Part shown: piece after piece, positions 42,822 through 52,612 of the stretch
Layout of the letters: every line of letters starts with the position of its first letter
Position numbering within the stretch: the first letter of the stretch is position 1
NCBI GenBank assembly: GCA_014800795.1
Contig: JAAVFL010000009.1
Coordinates: forward strand, 84,277 to 148,276
Direction of reading: 5' to 3'
DNA from: Bacteroidales bacterium
GTDB taxonomy: Bacteria; Bacteroidota; Bacteroidia; Bacteroidales; Muribaculaceae
Length of the DNA: 64,000 nt
Notes under the pieces: model-generated
The model's input: the letters and a program-made list of their open reading frames with translations, nothing else
What the model was told of the DNA's origin: nothing
Databases searched by the model: none
Position numbers and translations under genes: made by a program

Positions 42822-44294
42822 TTGATCAAGTCGCTTTTCAAAGACACGGCAATATATGGCGTGAGCAGCATCATAGGGAGGTTTCTCAATTGGTGTCTCG
42901 TGCCCATGTACACCTACTGCTTCACCGAGGCGCAGTATGGTGTGGTCACCAATATCTACGCCTACGTGGCGGTAGTGCTGATAATACTCACCTACGGAAT
43001 GGAGACCGGCTTCTTCCGCTTCGCTAACCACGACCGCTGGACAAGCCCGGGGCAGGTCTACACCACGGCCCTATGCTCGCTCGGCGTCTCATCAACTCTA
43101 TTCATCGTCGCCGGATGCATGGCATCGCCCGTGCTGGCGCGATGGCTCGACTGCGCCGCCCACCCCTCGTTCGTATGGATGATGGTGATCACCGTCGGGA
43201 TCGACGCCTACACCTCCATCCCCTTCGCCTATCTCCGCTACCGCAACCGCGCCGTGAGGTTCGCCACCCTCAAGCTCATGAATATAGCCCTTAACATAGG
43301 GCTCAACCTCTTTTTCATCCTTCTCTGCCCCATTATATGGCGCAGCAATCCCGAGTGGATAGGGTGGTTCTACAACCCCTCGTTCGGTGTCGGATATATT
43401 TTCGCCGCCAACCTCATCAGCTCGCTGGTGGTGCTCATGCTACTCGTCCCCGAGATTCTCGCCGAGCGCTACGACTTCTCCGGCAAGCTGCTTGGCGAAA
43501 TGCTCCGCTACTCCTACCCCCTGCTGATTCTTGGAATAGCCGGCGTGATGAACCAGACCATCGACAAGATCCTCTTCCCCATTCTCGCATCCGACAAAGC
43601 CGAGGCTATGACGCAGCTCGGCATCTACGGCGCCAACTACAAGGTGGCGATAGTGATGGTGATGTTCATCCAGGCCTTCCGCTTCGCCTACGAGCCCTTT
43701 ATCTTCTCGCAGAACCGCCGGCAGGGCAACGACACCAAAGCCGGCTACGTGGCGGCCATGAAATGGTTCATAATCTTCGGACTGTTCATATTCCTGGGAG
43801 TGATGTATTTCCTCCCATGGCTCAGATACTTCATATCCCCGAAATATTTCGCGGGCCTGCGGGTGGTGCCGATAGTGATGATGGCGGAATTTTTCTTCGG
43901 GATATTCTTCAACCTGTCGCTATGGTATAAACTCACCGACCGCACTATCTGGGGCACATGGTTCTCCCTCACGGGACTGGCGGTGACGGTGGCGCTCAAC
44001 GTAGCCTTCGTACCCCTCTACGGCTACATGGCGTGCGCATGGGCGGCTTTCTGCAGCTACGGCGTGATGATGGTGGCGAGCTACCTCGTCGGCCAGCATT
44101 ATTTCCCCGTCAGCTACGGCATACGCCGCCTGGCGGTATGGTTCGTCTTCGCCATGCTACTGTGGGGAATATCCATACTGCTCACCACCTCCAACCTCTT
44201 CCTTGACTTCCCCGTCCGCATGCTTCTCCTGTTAGTATATGCCGCCGCGGTATGGAAGATGGAAGTGAAGAGCATGAGAGCAGGAGAACAGTAG
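42822..44294 (+). CDS. Polysaccharide flippase (Wzx/PST family)
   Basis: The 490-residue integral membrane protein has about 12-14 hydrophobic segments and the family start IKSLFKDTAIYGVSSIIGRFLNWCLVPMY. It probably flips lipid-linked oligosaccharides across the inner membrane. A stop codon at 42819-42821 directly precedes TTG 42822, and the protein aligns to the family from its first residue, so TTG is the likely start codon. A glycosyltransferase gene follows, suggesting a small surface-glycan locus. Confidence 0.88.
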   Translation: MIKSLFKDTAIYGVSSIIGRFLNWCLVPMYTYCFTEAQYGVVTNIYAYVAVVLIILTYGMETGFFRFANHDRWTSPGQVYTTALCSLGVSSTLFIVAGCMASPVLARWLDCAAHPSFVWMMVITVGIDAYTSIPFAYLRYRNRAVRFATLKLMNIALNIGLNLFFILLCPIIWRSNPEWIGWFYNPSFGVGYIFAANLISSLVVLMLLVPEILAERYDFSGKLLGEMLRYSYPLLILGIAGVMNQTIDKILFPILASDKAEAMTQLGIYGANYKVAIVMVMFIQAFRFAYEPFIFSQNRRQGNDTKAGYVAAMKWFIIFGLFIFLGVMYFLPWLRYFISPKYFAGLRVVPIVMMAEFFFGIFFNLSLWYKLTDRTIWGTWFSLTGLAVTVALNVAFVPLYGYMACAWAAFCSYGVMMVASYLVGQHYFPVSYGIRRLAVWFVFAMLLWGISILLTTSNLFLDFPVRMLLLLVYAAAVWKMEVKSMRAGEQ

Positions 44295-44377
44295 AGCAGG
44301 AGCAAGATTACCCCTATTTTCTGTCCTTATGTTCTCAAATTCTATTCCACCAAATAATGTATTTTTGCTCCTGCTCT
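44293..44377 (+). promoter_or_regulatory. 13-bp inverted repeat with -7 element before the GT4 gene
   Basis: Arms AGAGCAGGAGCAA (44293-44305) and its complement (44365-44377) are separated by about 59 nt. The second arm overlaps a -7 box TATTTTTG (44360-44367) just before the ATG at 44379. This could form a long-range hairpin in readthrough RNA that hides the start, while a transcript from the local promoter would be nearly leaderless. Confidence 0.45.
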
Positions 44378-44378
44378 T

Positions 44379-45653
44379 ATGCTCTCAAGCTCTAATCAAA
44401 AAATCACCTTCCTCTGCACTAACGACCGGCTCGGCGGCGCTGCCATAGTGACATACCGGCTGATGGAGGCTCTCGTCGAGGCGGGGGGCGATGCCTGTAT
44501 GGTGGTAGCCAACAAAAGCACCGCATCCGCAAGGGTTGCGGCGGTGGCGCGCTGGCGCTATCGCCTGGCATTTCTCGCCGAAAGGCTCGAGATACTGATC
44601 CGATCAGGCTTTCGCCGCCGCGATCTGTGGAAAGTGGACACCGCCCGCTTCGGATGCGGCGTCACCCGTCACCCCTGGGTACGCGATGCCGACGTGATAG
44701 TGCTGTCGTGGGTCAACCAGGGATTGGTGTCACTCGCCGACATCCGCCGCCTCCACCGAATGGGCAAGCGCATCGTATGGACTATGCACGACATGTGGTG
44801 CGCCACCGGCATATGCCACCACTCCACCGGTTGCACCCGTTTCCACCACCAATGCGGATGCTGCCCATACCTGGGCGCACACACACCCGCCGACCTCTCC
44901 CGGGCCATCCACCGCCGCAAGCAGGCGCTCTACGCCGATGTGCCTGTCACTTTTGTAGCAGTCAGCAGTTGGCTCGCAGAGGTGTGCCGCCGCAGCTCCC
45001 TGCTCAGGGATGCACGCGTAGAGGTCATACCCAACGCCTTCCCCGTAGACCGTTACCTGCCCGAGCCCACCGTAAACCGCCCTGATCTCGGGCTACCCGA
45101 CCGGGGTGATCTGATAGTATTCGCCGCCGCCCGCCTTGACGACCCCATCAAAAATCTACCCCTCGCCGTCGACGCCCTCAACCGCCTCACCGACCTCTGC
45201 GCCGCCGACGGCCGACCCCTCCCGACAGCCATATTCTGCGGTGCCCTGCGCTACCCCTCGGCACTTGACAGCCTGCGTATCCCCCACCGTCATCTCGGCT
45301 CAATAACCGACCCCACACGCATGGCGCAGATCTTCGCCCACGCCACCGTGGTGCTGTCGACATCTCTCCGCGAAACCCTCCCGGGAACCCTCATCGAAGG
45401 GATGGCGGCAGGCGCCTCACCCGTCACCACAGGTATAGGCGGGCAGGCCGACATTATCGCCGACGGCACAGACGGCTACATCGCCCCTGATTTCTCCCCC
45501 GACACAATCGCCACCCTCCTCCACCGCGCCCTCACCGCCCCCTTCCCCCGCGACGCCCAGCACAGCGCCGCAGCCCGACGCTTCTCCGCCTCTGCCGTCA
45601 CCCGCCGGTTCCTGGAGCTGGTGGAAGGGGAAAGAGACATTATACACTCATAA
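44379..45653 (+). CDS. GT4-family glycosyltransferase
   Basis: The 424-residue cytoplasmic enzyme transfers a sugar from a nucleotide donor to a glycan or lipid acceptor. The GT-B N-terminal domain has FLCTNDRLGGAAIVTYRL. A Cys/His-rich segment follows the WTMHDMWCATG motif (CHHSTGC then CGCCPYLG), as in many Bacteroidales GT4 enzymes. The donor domain has VFAAARLDDPIKN and the EX7E motif in RETLPGTLIEGMAAG. The sugar is unknown. It is adjacent to the flippase gene. Confidence 0.9.
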   Translation: MLSSSNQKITFLCTNDRLGGAAIVTYRLMEALVEAGGDACMVVANKSTASARVAAVARWRYRLAFLAERLEILIRSGFRRRDLWKVDTARFGCGVTRHPWVRDADVIVLSWVNQGLVSLADIRRLHRMGKRIVWTMHDMWCATGICHHSTGCTRFHHQCGCCPYLGAHTPADLSRAIHRRKQALYADVPVTFVAVSSWLAEVCRRSSLLRDARVEVIPNAFPVDRYLPEPTVNRPDLGLPDRGDLIVFAAARLDDPIKNLPLAVDALNRLTDLCAADGRPLPTAIFCGALRYPSALDSLRIPHRHLGSITDPTRMAQIFAHATVVLSTSLRETLPGTLIEGMAAGASPVTTGIGGQADIIADGTDGYIAPDFSPDTIATLLHRALTAPFPRDAQHSAAARRFSASAVTRRFLELVEGERDIIHS

Positions 45654-45697
45654 TGTTAAAAGAAGTCAATGCGTGTACCAAATCGGTTACCAATTGT

Positions 45698-45705
45698 TAT
45701 CTTTG
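45698..45705 (+). promoter_or_regulatory. -7 element TATCTTTG of the toxin-antitoxin operon
   Basis: TATCTTTG lies 24 nt before the antitoxin ATG. Just upstream are short repeated motifs (TACCAA at 45676 and 45688, and the palindromic GGTTACC) that could be autoregulatory operators. Confidence 0.6.
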
Positions 45706-45729
45706 TAAGATTTTAAAAAGGTATAAACT

Positions 45730-45963
45730 ATGGAGATTGTAAGCGCAAGAGATTTTAGAGCCAACCAGACAAAAATTCTGAATAAAGCACTTAAAGGAGA
45801 ATCAGTACTTCTCTCCTCCCGGATAGGTATGTTCAAAATAACTCCGCTGACAGAAGAAGATTCCCTGACAACCCGTATATGCAAAGGATTGGAACAGGCG
45901 AAGATGATTGAAGAGGGCAAACTTCCACGTAGGACTATTCAGGATATGCTCGATGAACTTTGA
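45730..45963 (+). CDS. Phd/YefM-type antitoxin
   Basis: The 77-residue protein has the N-terminal DNA-binding pattern of this family (MEIVSARDFRANQTKILNKAL, with GESVLLSSRIGMFKITPL). Its C-terminal helix (TIQDMLDEL) probably wraps the toxin. It overlaps the toxin gene by 11 nt, typical of type II modules. Confidence 0.85.
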   Translation: MEIVSARDFRANQTKILNKALKGESVLLSSRIGMFKITPLTEEDSLTTRICKGLEQAKMIEEGKLPRRTIQDMLDEL

Positions 45964-46303
45964 TATAATTCCGACACCTAATTTTGAAAAGGCGTTCAAG
46001 GCTCTTGCCAAGAGGCATAGGTCATTGAAACAAGACCTGCTCGATTTCTCAAGAAAATTGCAGGACAATCCCTTTCAGGGCGATGAACTAAGTCCTGGTA
46101 TCCGTAAGATTCGAATGGCAATATCTTCAAAAGGGAGGGGTAAATCAGGCGGTGCAAGAGTGATAACATATACAATACTTACCGCCGAAACAGAGGGAAG
46201 CATATACCTGATTGACATATATGACAAGGCTGATTATTCCACAGTCGATGTAACAGTGGTACAACGGATGATTAATCGTATTAAAGCATCCGATTCCGAT
46301 TGA
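45953..46303 (+). CDS. RelE/ParE-family toxin
   Basis: The 116-residue protein starts at ATG 45953 (MNFDIIPTPNFEKAFKAL) rather than at the longer ORF-track start, which lies inside the antitoxin gene. The fold pattern fits RelE/ParE: an N-terminal helix pair (KALAKRHRSLKQDLLDF) and beta strands with the basic core (IRKIRMAISSKGRGKSGGARVITY, IYLIDIYDKADYS). The likely role is ribosome-dependent mRNA cleavage or gyrase inhibition; which one cannot be told. Confidence 0.85.
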   Translation: MNFDIIPTPNFEKAFKALAKRHRSLKQDLLDFSRKLQDNPFQGDELSPGIRKIRMAISSKGRGKSGGARVITYTILTAETEGSIYLIDIYDKADYSTVDVTVVQRMINRIKASDSD

Positions 46304-46360
46304 ATAAAATCCAGCCCACTCAAGCACCACGTCTGGGTGCTACAACAATAGCGAAATGAA

Positions 46361-46396
46361 AATCACATCCTTCCATGATTGTGGGAGGATGTGATT
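46361..46396. terminator. 11-bp hairpin between the TA module and fimbrial operon
   Basis: Arms AATCACATCCT (46361-46371) and AGGATGTGATT (46386-46396) pair perfectly with a 14-nt loop between convergent genes. A second small hairpin (AGCACC/GGTGCT, 46323-46341) precedes it. Confidence 0.7.
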
Positions 46397-46423
46397 GGAT
46401 TATTCGGGGGGATTAGAAATCTG

Positions 46424-49400
46424 TCAGGGGTTATTTGTCACCAGACGGATGGGAAGAGCATCGCCGCTAGGATCAATGTCACGATCACCAATCTGGATCG
46501 AAATCGTATTATTTGTAAGACCGTTAAAATTAAGGTCGAAATAGTTCATATCCCATCCGGTATAATATAGGCCGTCGTTTGCATCAACTCCGGTATATAC
46601 CCAATATATTGAACCGGGCGCATTTACCATGTTCATCGGGATAGGACGCATGGAGTTCGCACTTACGCTCCATTGATCAAAATTCTTATCTACCGACGAG
46701 TAGCGCAGAGTTCCCCGCTGATTTTCAGGTAATGTGGATGGGTTTAACCCTTGAATTGTTCGCCGTCCCATACCGGCGGTACCGATCGGAAAGAAGATCT
46801 GATGAGCATTTTCGGTGTTATAGCAAATGAACCCGCGCATACCTTGCTTGGAGGTATATTCCTGATTCGGAGCCTTATCCCCGATACCACCATGATCCAT
46901 GAAACCGAAGGCATCTGCTGTGGTGTTTGCTGTCACCGTCGCACCATCGCCGTATACGACACCTATACCGAAGTCCCCCTCAAGCAGTGTCTTGAAATCA
47001 TCGATTGTAGGAACGGTATAGTTTTTTCCATTGATATCGAAAGTTGCCCAATGCCATGCTTTATCAGCTCTGCCGCTTATGAAGCTCCACTGACGTTTGG
47101 TTGTCTCGCCGGTGACAGTAAATGCATTATTTCCGGGGTAAGCAAGCGGACCGAAGGCATTGACATTCTCAGAGATATTCGATACGGCTATAGCGCGGCG
47201 ATAATTTCCTCTTTTGAAATAAGCTCCGAACAGAAGCGGATTGCAGGCAAGAGTACCGGTTACTTTATCTTGAACCGCGTATGCCCCATCGGCGCTGTAG
47301 ACGTTGTATGAACTCCAGTAGGGGCCGCTGTCCATCACCTTAATCGGCGCATATCCCTGGCGGACGAAAATGTTATGTACACATGTCTCACCATGATATC
47401 TTACCTCAATGATCGCGCATTTCGCCTCGTTGGCCGCGATATTTTTTTCAAAATTGATAGTAAAATTAACCGGAGACTGGGTGTCACCGTCAATAACATT
47501 ACCTCCCCCCGTTGAATTGGGTCCGGGAGCAAGAGATATAAAGCCTTCGTCGCCGGGTGACCACGTTTTTATTTCCGCTGTCCAGTTTCCTTGCGATACC
47601 ATCGGCTCGAAGCTTCCGCGTGAAGCTGTGTTACGCTGGTAAAGTATCACGTTGAATGGATCAGGTTTGGTTTTTGTCTGATCAGGATTGGCGTGAGCGC
47701 GCCATACGCCTTTTGGATTAGTGATACGTCTCGACTGGAGCACGTCGACATCTCTGGTTATTTTTTCGCCGTCGGCGAAAGTCGCCGTAAACCGGATTAC
47801 AGCCTTGCGGTTGTAATCTTCATACGGGTTGTTTCCGCTGAAGCCTGAAATAGCGCACATCGACTTGGGCTGTGTCCATAGCTTCATGGTCACGGTTGTG
47901 GTTGTTACACCATCGTTGTCTACGGCTTTTTCTACTTTATAGCCGTTGCGGCTGGCCTCCAGGGTATTTTTGTTGTAAGCGAGATCATCTTTCGTGAACT
48001 CGCGCATATGCAGATCCGTGGTATTGACATCGTCGTCGTCACCGGACATAGGTGTGAACCCCTTGCCGTAGTAGTAATTACGGAATCGGGTCAATACCGG
48101 GCGTCCTGCTTCATTCCCTCCATACTGTCCCGCGCCGGTCATACCCAAGTTGCGGATTATGGCTGCGGGGAGATCTTTCCCCTCCAATACCTCCGGTTCC
48201 TGCAGACGTAGAAATCCCGCCCAGATGGGAGATACATAGTAGCGCTTATCAGTATTCTTCCCCTCTTCGTCGAGATGATATAAAGGAGCGCCATCGTAGG
48301 AGTACGCCGGATGACGTCCGTAGAAGTAGTTGCTTGTGGAATTTGTGAATGTCGGACTCGTCCCGTCGAATGTCGCGGTATTCATGTTGACATCTTTAGT
48401 ATATCCGCCCGCATTTACAAACAGATCTCTCCACCATTCGAATTTAAGGGTACGGAGTTCGAAATTTGTCTCACCGTTTTCTTGGGGCGCCACTTCATAC
48501 TCCTTGTCGCTTTCATCGTATGGCCCCCAGTTGTTCTCTATTATCTCGGCCTTAAGACCGACGATATTGCCCCTGAAAGTGACGGGGTATTCGACCGATG
48601 TGTTATAGGTATAGGGGATATATACCGGCGGGGTATAGGCCGCCGGCGGATTCTGTTTGTATTCGATATGCCAGTCGGGCTGGTTGGCATAGCCGTTGAA
48701 GCCGAGCGTAACCTTGTAGTGGTGGTTACGGGTGGCATCGTAGTTATACTCTGTGTCCTGCCCAAGCATGAACCGATAGCGTATGGCTCCATACGACACA
48801 GGGGCGGTTTTGCTCATATAATATGCCTCCACCTCGATGAACGTGCCGTAAGGAACGTTGTCGCGATAGTCCTCCAGACCCTTTTCGTCGTAGCCCGTAC
48901 CGATACCGGTACCGACACTGTCGCGGTCCTGATGTTTGTAGTACCACTTCTTGTTGGGGTCATTTTTAAAATCACCCTGAACGTTCTCATAGAAGTAGAG
49001 AGCCGGAGCATTATAATTATGGTTGCAACCGAGCGTATCTGTCTTTGTACCTTTGGCAACTATAAGCCAGTCTTCGTAATTGTCGGTGTCATATTCCGAC
49101 GGGGCGTCGGCGAAACCATTTCTGGAATAGTACAGCACCTGATTGCGTTCGCTTTCAGGGAGCGACTGTCCGAGGTAGGCTTCGGTAACCTCCCCTTTCC
49201 CCGGTTTGTTCTCCACGCCGAGCCGACAGGTCAGCGGAATCTGACGGATCGATACGTTATGCACATAAACGAAGATGTTCTGATGCAAGCCGGAACCGTC
49301 GAAGGCCACCGTCACTTTCGAGGCGAGACGCTTGATCCAGGCGTGGATCTTCTGATTCTGATTGCGTATTGTCAGAATCGGAGCGTCGAACCCTTCGCTG

Positions 49401-50035
49401 CTGCGGTCGTTGTCGGTATCGTAGGTGAAGTAGCCGAACATCTGGTTGTTATCCTCAGGATTAGGTTTCCAGGTGTATTGAACCGACTTGAATTTCTCGG
49501 GGGTGGATATGTCATATTTCTCGCCTGTCGCCGGATCGGTAAGCTCCGGCAGATTGCCTACGTTTGCCGCCACATAGATGCGGTAGCGGCCGAACGGTAT
49601 GTTCGGAATCTTGAATGAAGCGGTGGGGGTGCTTTCCTGAGCCTGATCAAGTTTTGGAACGCTTGGATCGGGATCTTCTTTTCCCCAGTTTTCCTTACTG
49701 TTATCAATCTCCTGCTGAACGTCGCCGGGCATATCTTTGTTGGTGCCGGGGGTCCACTGCGACGGGGTGAGGTAGATGGGATCGCCTACGGGCACGCCAT
49801 CAAGGTCGTATATAGCCACCAGAATGTTTTCGATCGTTTCGATAGCGGTGCCGCTCGAGCGTGAGCCGCCGAGCTGCGTGGAGAGGATATCGCGCAGGGA
49901 GATGGTGGCGGTGATGTCGCCCTCACCGTCGGGAATGTCGCCGTCGGGGTAATCGAGCTGGTCGATACACGAGGTCAGCGCGACAAACGGAAGAAGCAGT
50001 AGCAGAAAATATGATATGACTGATTTTAATCTCAT
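46424..50035 (-). CDS. Large DUF4906-type fimbrial protein, probable tip adhesin
   Basis: The 1203-residue lipoprotein (lipobox ALTSCIDQ, Cys23) is the last gene of the fimbrial operon. The N-terminal 450 residues are fimbrillin-like (ENILVAIYDLDG, GRYRIYVAANVGNLPEL), including IRYRFMLGQDTEYNYDATRNHHYKV, which I associate with DUF4906. A Pro-rich linker (NPPAAYTPPVYIPY) leads to a long C-terminal region with BACON-like strands and a terminal domain (WATFDINGKNYTVPTIDDFKTLL). By analogy with Mfa5/FimE-like positions it may be the tip or host-binding subunit; this is inference. Confidence 0.75.
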   Translation of the reverse strand: MRLKSVISYFLLLLLPFVALTSCIDQLDYPDGDIPDGEGDITATISLRDILSTQLGGSRSSGTAIETIENILVAIYDLDGVPVGDPIYLTPSQWTPGTNKDMPGDVQQEIDNSKENWGKEDPDPSVPKLDQAQESTPTASFKIPNIPFGRYRIYVAANVGNLPELTDPATGEKYDISTPEKFKSVQYTWKPNPEDNNQMFGYFTYDTDNDRSSEGFDAPILTIRNQNQKIHAWIKRLASKVTVAFDGSGLHQNIFVYVHNVSIRQIPLTCRLGVENKPGKGEVTEAYLGQSLPESERNQVLYYSRNGFADAPSEYDTDNYEDWLIVAKGTKTDTLGCNHNYNAPALYFYENVQGDFKNDPNKKWYYKHQDRDSVGTGIGTGYDEKGLEDYRDNVPYGTFIEVEAYYMSKTAPVSYGAIRYRFMLGQDTEYNYDATRNHHYKVTLGFNGYANQPDWHIEYKQNPPAAYTPPVYIPYTYNTSVEYPVTFRGNIVGLKAEIIENNWGPYDESDKEYEVAPQENGETNFELRTLKFEWWRDLFVNAGGYTKDVNMNTATFDGTSPTFTNSTSNYFYGRHPAYSYDGAPLYHLDEEGKNTDKRYYVSPIWAGFLRLQEPEVLEGKDLPAAIIRNLGMTGAGQYGGNEAGRPVLTRFRNYYYGKGFTPMSGDDDDVNTTDLHMREFTKDDLAYNKNTLEASRNGYKVEKAVDNDGVTTTTVTMKLWTQPKSMCAISGFSGNNPYEDYNRKAVIRFTATFADGEKITRDVDVLQSRRITNPKGVWRAHANPDQTKTKPDPFNVILYQRNTASRGSFEPMVSQGNWTAEIKTWSPGDEGFISLAPGPNSTGGGNVIDGDTQSPVNFTINFEKNIAANEAKCAIIEVRYHGETCVHNIFVRQGYAPIKVMDSGPYWSSYNVYSADGAYAVQDKVTGTLACNPLLFGAYFKRGNYRRAIAVSNISENVNAFGPLAYPGNNAFTVTGETTKRQWSFISGRADKAWHWATFDINGKNYTVPTIDDFKTLLEGDFGIGVVYGDGATVTANTTADAFGFMDHGGIGDKAPNQEYTSKQGMRGFICYNTENAHQIFFPIGTAGMGRRTIQGLNPSTLPENQRGTLRYSSVDKNFDQWSVSANSMRPIPMNMVNAPGSIYWVYTGVDANDGLYYTGWDMNYFDLNFNGLTNNTISIQIGDRDIDPSGDALPIRLVTNNP

Positions 50036-50079
50036 AGTCAGCAGTGATTTACTGATTGGAAGTCTAACTATAATTTTTT

Positions 50080-51414
50080 TTAGAAACCGAAGCTCGGTTC
50101 GAGTGTGACACCGATGTAGGGCACGAGCACCACCTTCGCCTCAATCTCGCGGTCGCGGAAACTGATGTTGACTTTCACATGAGTATTGCGCGGGAGGGAC
50201 GGCAGATTGTCAAGGAATTCGATGTCGAAGGGATCCTCCTTCCATTCCTCTTTCCATTCTTCCTCCCCATCCTCATTCACAACCTTGACCCTTTCCTTAT
50301 AGGCAAGGGTAATGCTGACGGAATAGGGGGAGCCGTTTGCCGCGGTCGTACCGCTCTCGCAGAAGTAGAATTCCGGGGTGAGGGTTATTGTTCCGGTTGA
50401 GAGTTCCGGGCCGTTGGGCATATTGGAATCGACCGACAGGGGGAATTCGAAGGGAGCGTGCGTGGCATTCTGCGGGATGGTGTACGATGTTATGATCCGC
50501 TCCATCGGTGGATTCTCGACAGGGTTGAGCATGTCGGGGACCATCTTGTCCGGAGAGTAGAACGTGTTGCGGGGGAGGAGGTATTCCTTATCGGCAAGAG
50601 TGTTGAAGCTTATGCGCTTCAGGAAGATCCCTTCGCAGTGTTCGGCCGTGATGTTGAAGCTGAATTTCACCGCAGCGCGGGTCACGAACAGCCTGCCTGC
50701 CGAAGCGTAGCGGTGTCCGTCGGCCTGAGGCTGATAATTCTTTGCATCGGGCAGGAAGAAGGTGTATTTCTCGCTCATCGGCACATAGCTGAGCCCCTGC
50801 TCCTTGCGGTTGTCGATGAGGCAGAGGTTGGTGTCGTCGTTGCCCGGAACTGTGGTCTGTGTGGCGGTTATTATCATGTTTTCGATAGCTCCGGCTCCGA
50901 GAGGATTGTATTGGTCTCCCTCCTTGAGGGCGTCGAGGGCGTCGGTGTAACCGGTAGCATCCTCGTTGGCTATCAGATATAGGGTCTTGAACTCGCCGCC
51001 GCGCACCGGGAAATCAAGCTTGTTGGCTATGGTGCTGAACCATGTGGTGCCGGGCTCCGGGAGGGCGAAGCGCTTGTTATGTTCGATAATCTGGGTTCCG
51101 CCGGATGGGCGCGTGATTATCACACGCAGTGTGTTCATCATCTCCCACTGGTTTGCGGCGGGTTCGAAGGTGTAGGGCGGTTCCTCCTCTCCGGCGCGCG
51201 AGCGGGCGTTTGTGCCTCCGGTCTCGGCCACGTTGACCGAGAGAGTGAGGTACATGTCGGGCTGGGGGGCTTCGTCGCCATTCCCGAGCGAGGGGTAGTC
51301 CATTTCGGTGACGCAGCCGCACAGAGCCATCGCGAGCCCCACGCAGAGGGCCATCCGCGAGGCTCCCCGCCTCAGCGACCGGATAAAGGCATATGTAGAT
51401 TTGTGATGCAACAT
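50080..51414 (-). CDS. Fimbrillin-like minor subunit lipoprotein
   Basis: The 444-residue protein is started at ATG 51414, because the ORF-track start runs into the upstream gene. ATG 51354 is a shorter alternative. It has a lipobox (ALCGCVTE, Cys34 from this start). The body has the two-domain fimbrillin pattern: LYLIANEDATGY, the central FVTRAAVKFSFNITAE, and a C-terminal LPRNTHVKVNISFRD strand region. The position between the Mfa2-like and DUF4906-type genes suggests an accessory subunit of Mfa3/Mfa4 type. Confidence 0.75.
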   Translation of the reverse strand: MLHHKSTYAFIRSLRRGASRMALCVGLAMALCGCVTEMDYPSLGNGDEAPQPDMYLTLSVNVAETGGTNARSRAGEEEPPYTFEPAANQWEMMNTLRVIITRPSGGTQIIEHNKRFALPEPGTTWFSTIANKLDFPVRGGEFKTLYLIANEDATGYTDALDALKEGDQYNPLGAGAIENMIITATQTTVPGNDDTNLCLIDNRKEQGLSYVPMSEKYTFFLPDAKNYQPQADGHRYASAGRLFVTRAAVKFSFNITAEHCEGIFLKRISFNTLADKEYLLPRNTFYSPDKMVPDMLNPVENPPMERIITSYTIPQNATHAPFEFPLSVDSNMPNGPELSTGTITLTPEFYFCESGTTAANGSPYSVSITLAYKERVKVVNEDGEEEWKEEWKEDPFDIEFLDNLPSLPRNTHVKVNISFRDREIEAKVVLVPYIGVTLEPSFGF

Positions 51415-51467
51415 CAGTGTCTGAAATCGCTTTACGTTTTTTTTATAAATGTGATGCGTACGCAAAA

Positions 51468-52508
51468 TCACATGGAGATATTGTTGATGCGCACAGTCCA
51501 GTTGTTCACCACGAAGTGGGTGGTGACCCATGTTCCCCCTTTGTCGGAGTCAAGGAAGAAAATCACGTTCCAGCGGCTCTCGCGGTCGAGGAATTCCTGC
51601 GACTTCATGTAGTCGAAATGCTGGCTTTTAAGCATCAGAAGGTACTGAACCAGAGGGATCGACAGAATTGTGCGGTTGTCGGATGCCCTGACTATGGTGA
51701 GGCGTGTTTTCGATGCGGTGGTGAACCGTGAGGTGGAAAATTCGGCAAAAGCCGCCGTCGACACGTGGTCTTCGTCGTCGGTGAAGATATACTCGGCGTT
51801 GCCCTGGGCCCAGGGCATGTATGCGAACTCTTCTACAGGGAGCAGACTGTTGTCCCAGTTGAAGAGGGAGTTTTCATTGTCAGTGAGTTCGAAACGGAAA
51901 TCGGCCTCATCGACCGGTGTTCCCGATATGTTCTGCAGAAGGATGCGCAGGTTGTTGGTATCCTTCATCATATTTACGGTCACCTCGCGGTAGTCGGTGT
52001 CGGATTGCGATACGGTGAGATCGCCGAGGTATCCGTAGAAAAGGGGGTGGAGGTCGGTGCCCACAGGCGATGTGAGCTGCGACTGTTCGAGCTCCACCTT
52101 AAGCGAGGTCATGGCCACCTGCGGCCCCGGCTCGGTAACGAAACGGAACGATGCGTCGGCGCATTCCATGCCTCCGTAGGCTAGCAGCTGATATTTGCCA
52201 GCCGGAAGGTCGAGCGTCATACGCCAGTACTCGTCGGAAAGCTGTTCGCGGTCGGTGGCTGCGACGGTGCGCACATATTTGCCGGCTCCGTCGTAAACCA
52301 GCAGAGTCAGGCAGTGGACCTGCGCCGGAAAAGCGTTGGCGAATTCCATATTGTAGTCGTACACAAAACGGACCTTCAGACCTCTGTCGCAATCGTCGAG
52401 GTCTTCGTAGATCAGATCGTTACAAGAGCTTGCCGCCATCGCCATCATAAGGGCGACAGCTCCGGCAAACACCGATGATACGTAGCTATAGAGCCTGTTC
52501 TTCTTCAT
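51468..52508 (-). CDS. FimB/Mfa2-family fimbrial anchor subunit
   Basis: The 346-residue lipoprotein (Cys29 in AASSCND) matches the FimB/Mfa2 pattern strongly: DLDDCDRGLKVRFVYDYNM, FPAQVHCLTLLVYDGAGKYV, GKYQLLAYGGM, and the final strand WTVRINNIS. In Porphyromonas this subunit caps polymerisation and anchors the fimbria to the outer membrane. A 160-nt gap with a stable hairpin separates it from the major subunit gene. Confidence 0.88.
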   Translation of the reverse strand: MKKNRLYSYVSSVFAGAVALMMAMAASSCNDLIYEDLDDCDRGLKVRFVYDYNMEFANAFPAQVHCLTLLVYDGAGKYVRTVAATDREQLSDEYWRMTLDLPAGKYQLLAYGGMECADASFRFVTEPGPQVAMTSLKVELEQSQLTSPVGTDLHPLFYGYLGDLTVSQSDTDYREVTVNMMKDTNNLRILLQNISGTPVDEADFRFELTDNENSLFNWDNSLLPVEEFAYMPWAQGNAEYIFTDDEDHVSTAAFAEFSTSRFTTASKTRLTIVRASDNRTILSIPLVQYLLMLKSQHFDYMKSQEFLDRESRWNVIFFLDSDKGGTWVTTHFVVNNWTVRINNISM

Positions 52509-52612
52509 TCAGCGCGGGTGTATATATGGTGGTGGTTCCTTTTTTTCGGAGCGGAGAGGCCGGTTACCTGTTGTGAGGAGCGGGAGGGGGTGTCATGTGT
52601 GGGAGAGAGACA

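Noticed and set aside
48311-49618. 435-aa plus-strand ORF
   Set aside because: It lies wholly inside the DUF4906-type gene on the other strand, has no recognisable motif, and shows the composition of an antisense shadow.
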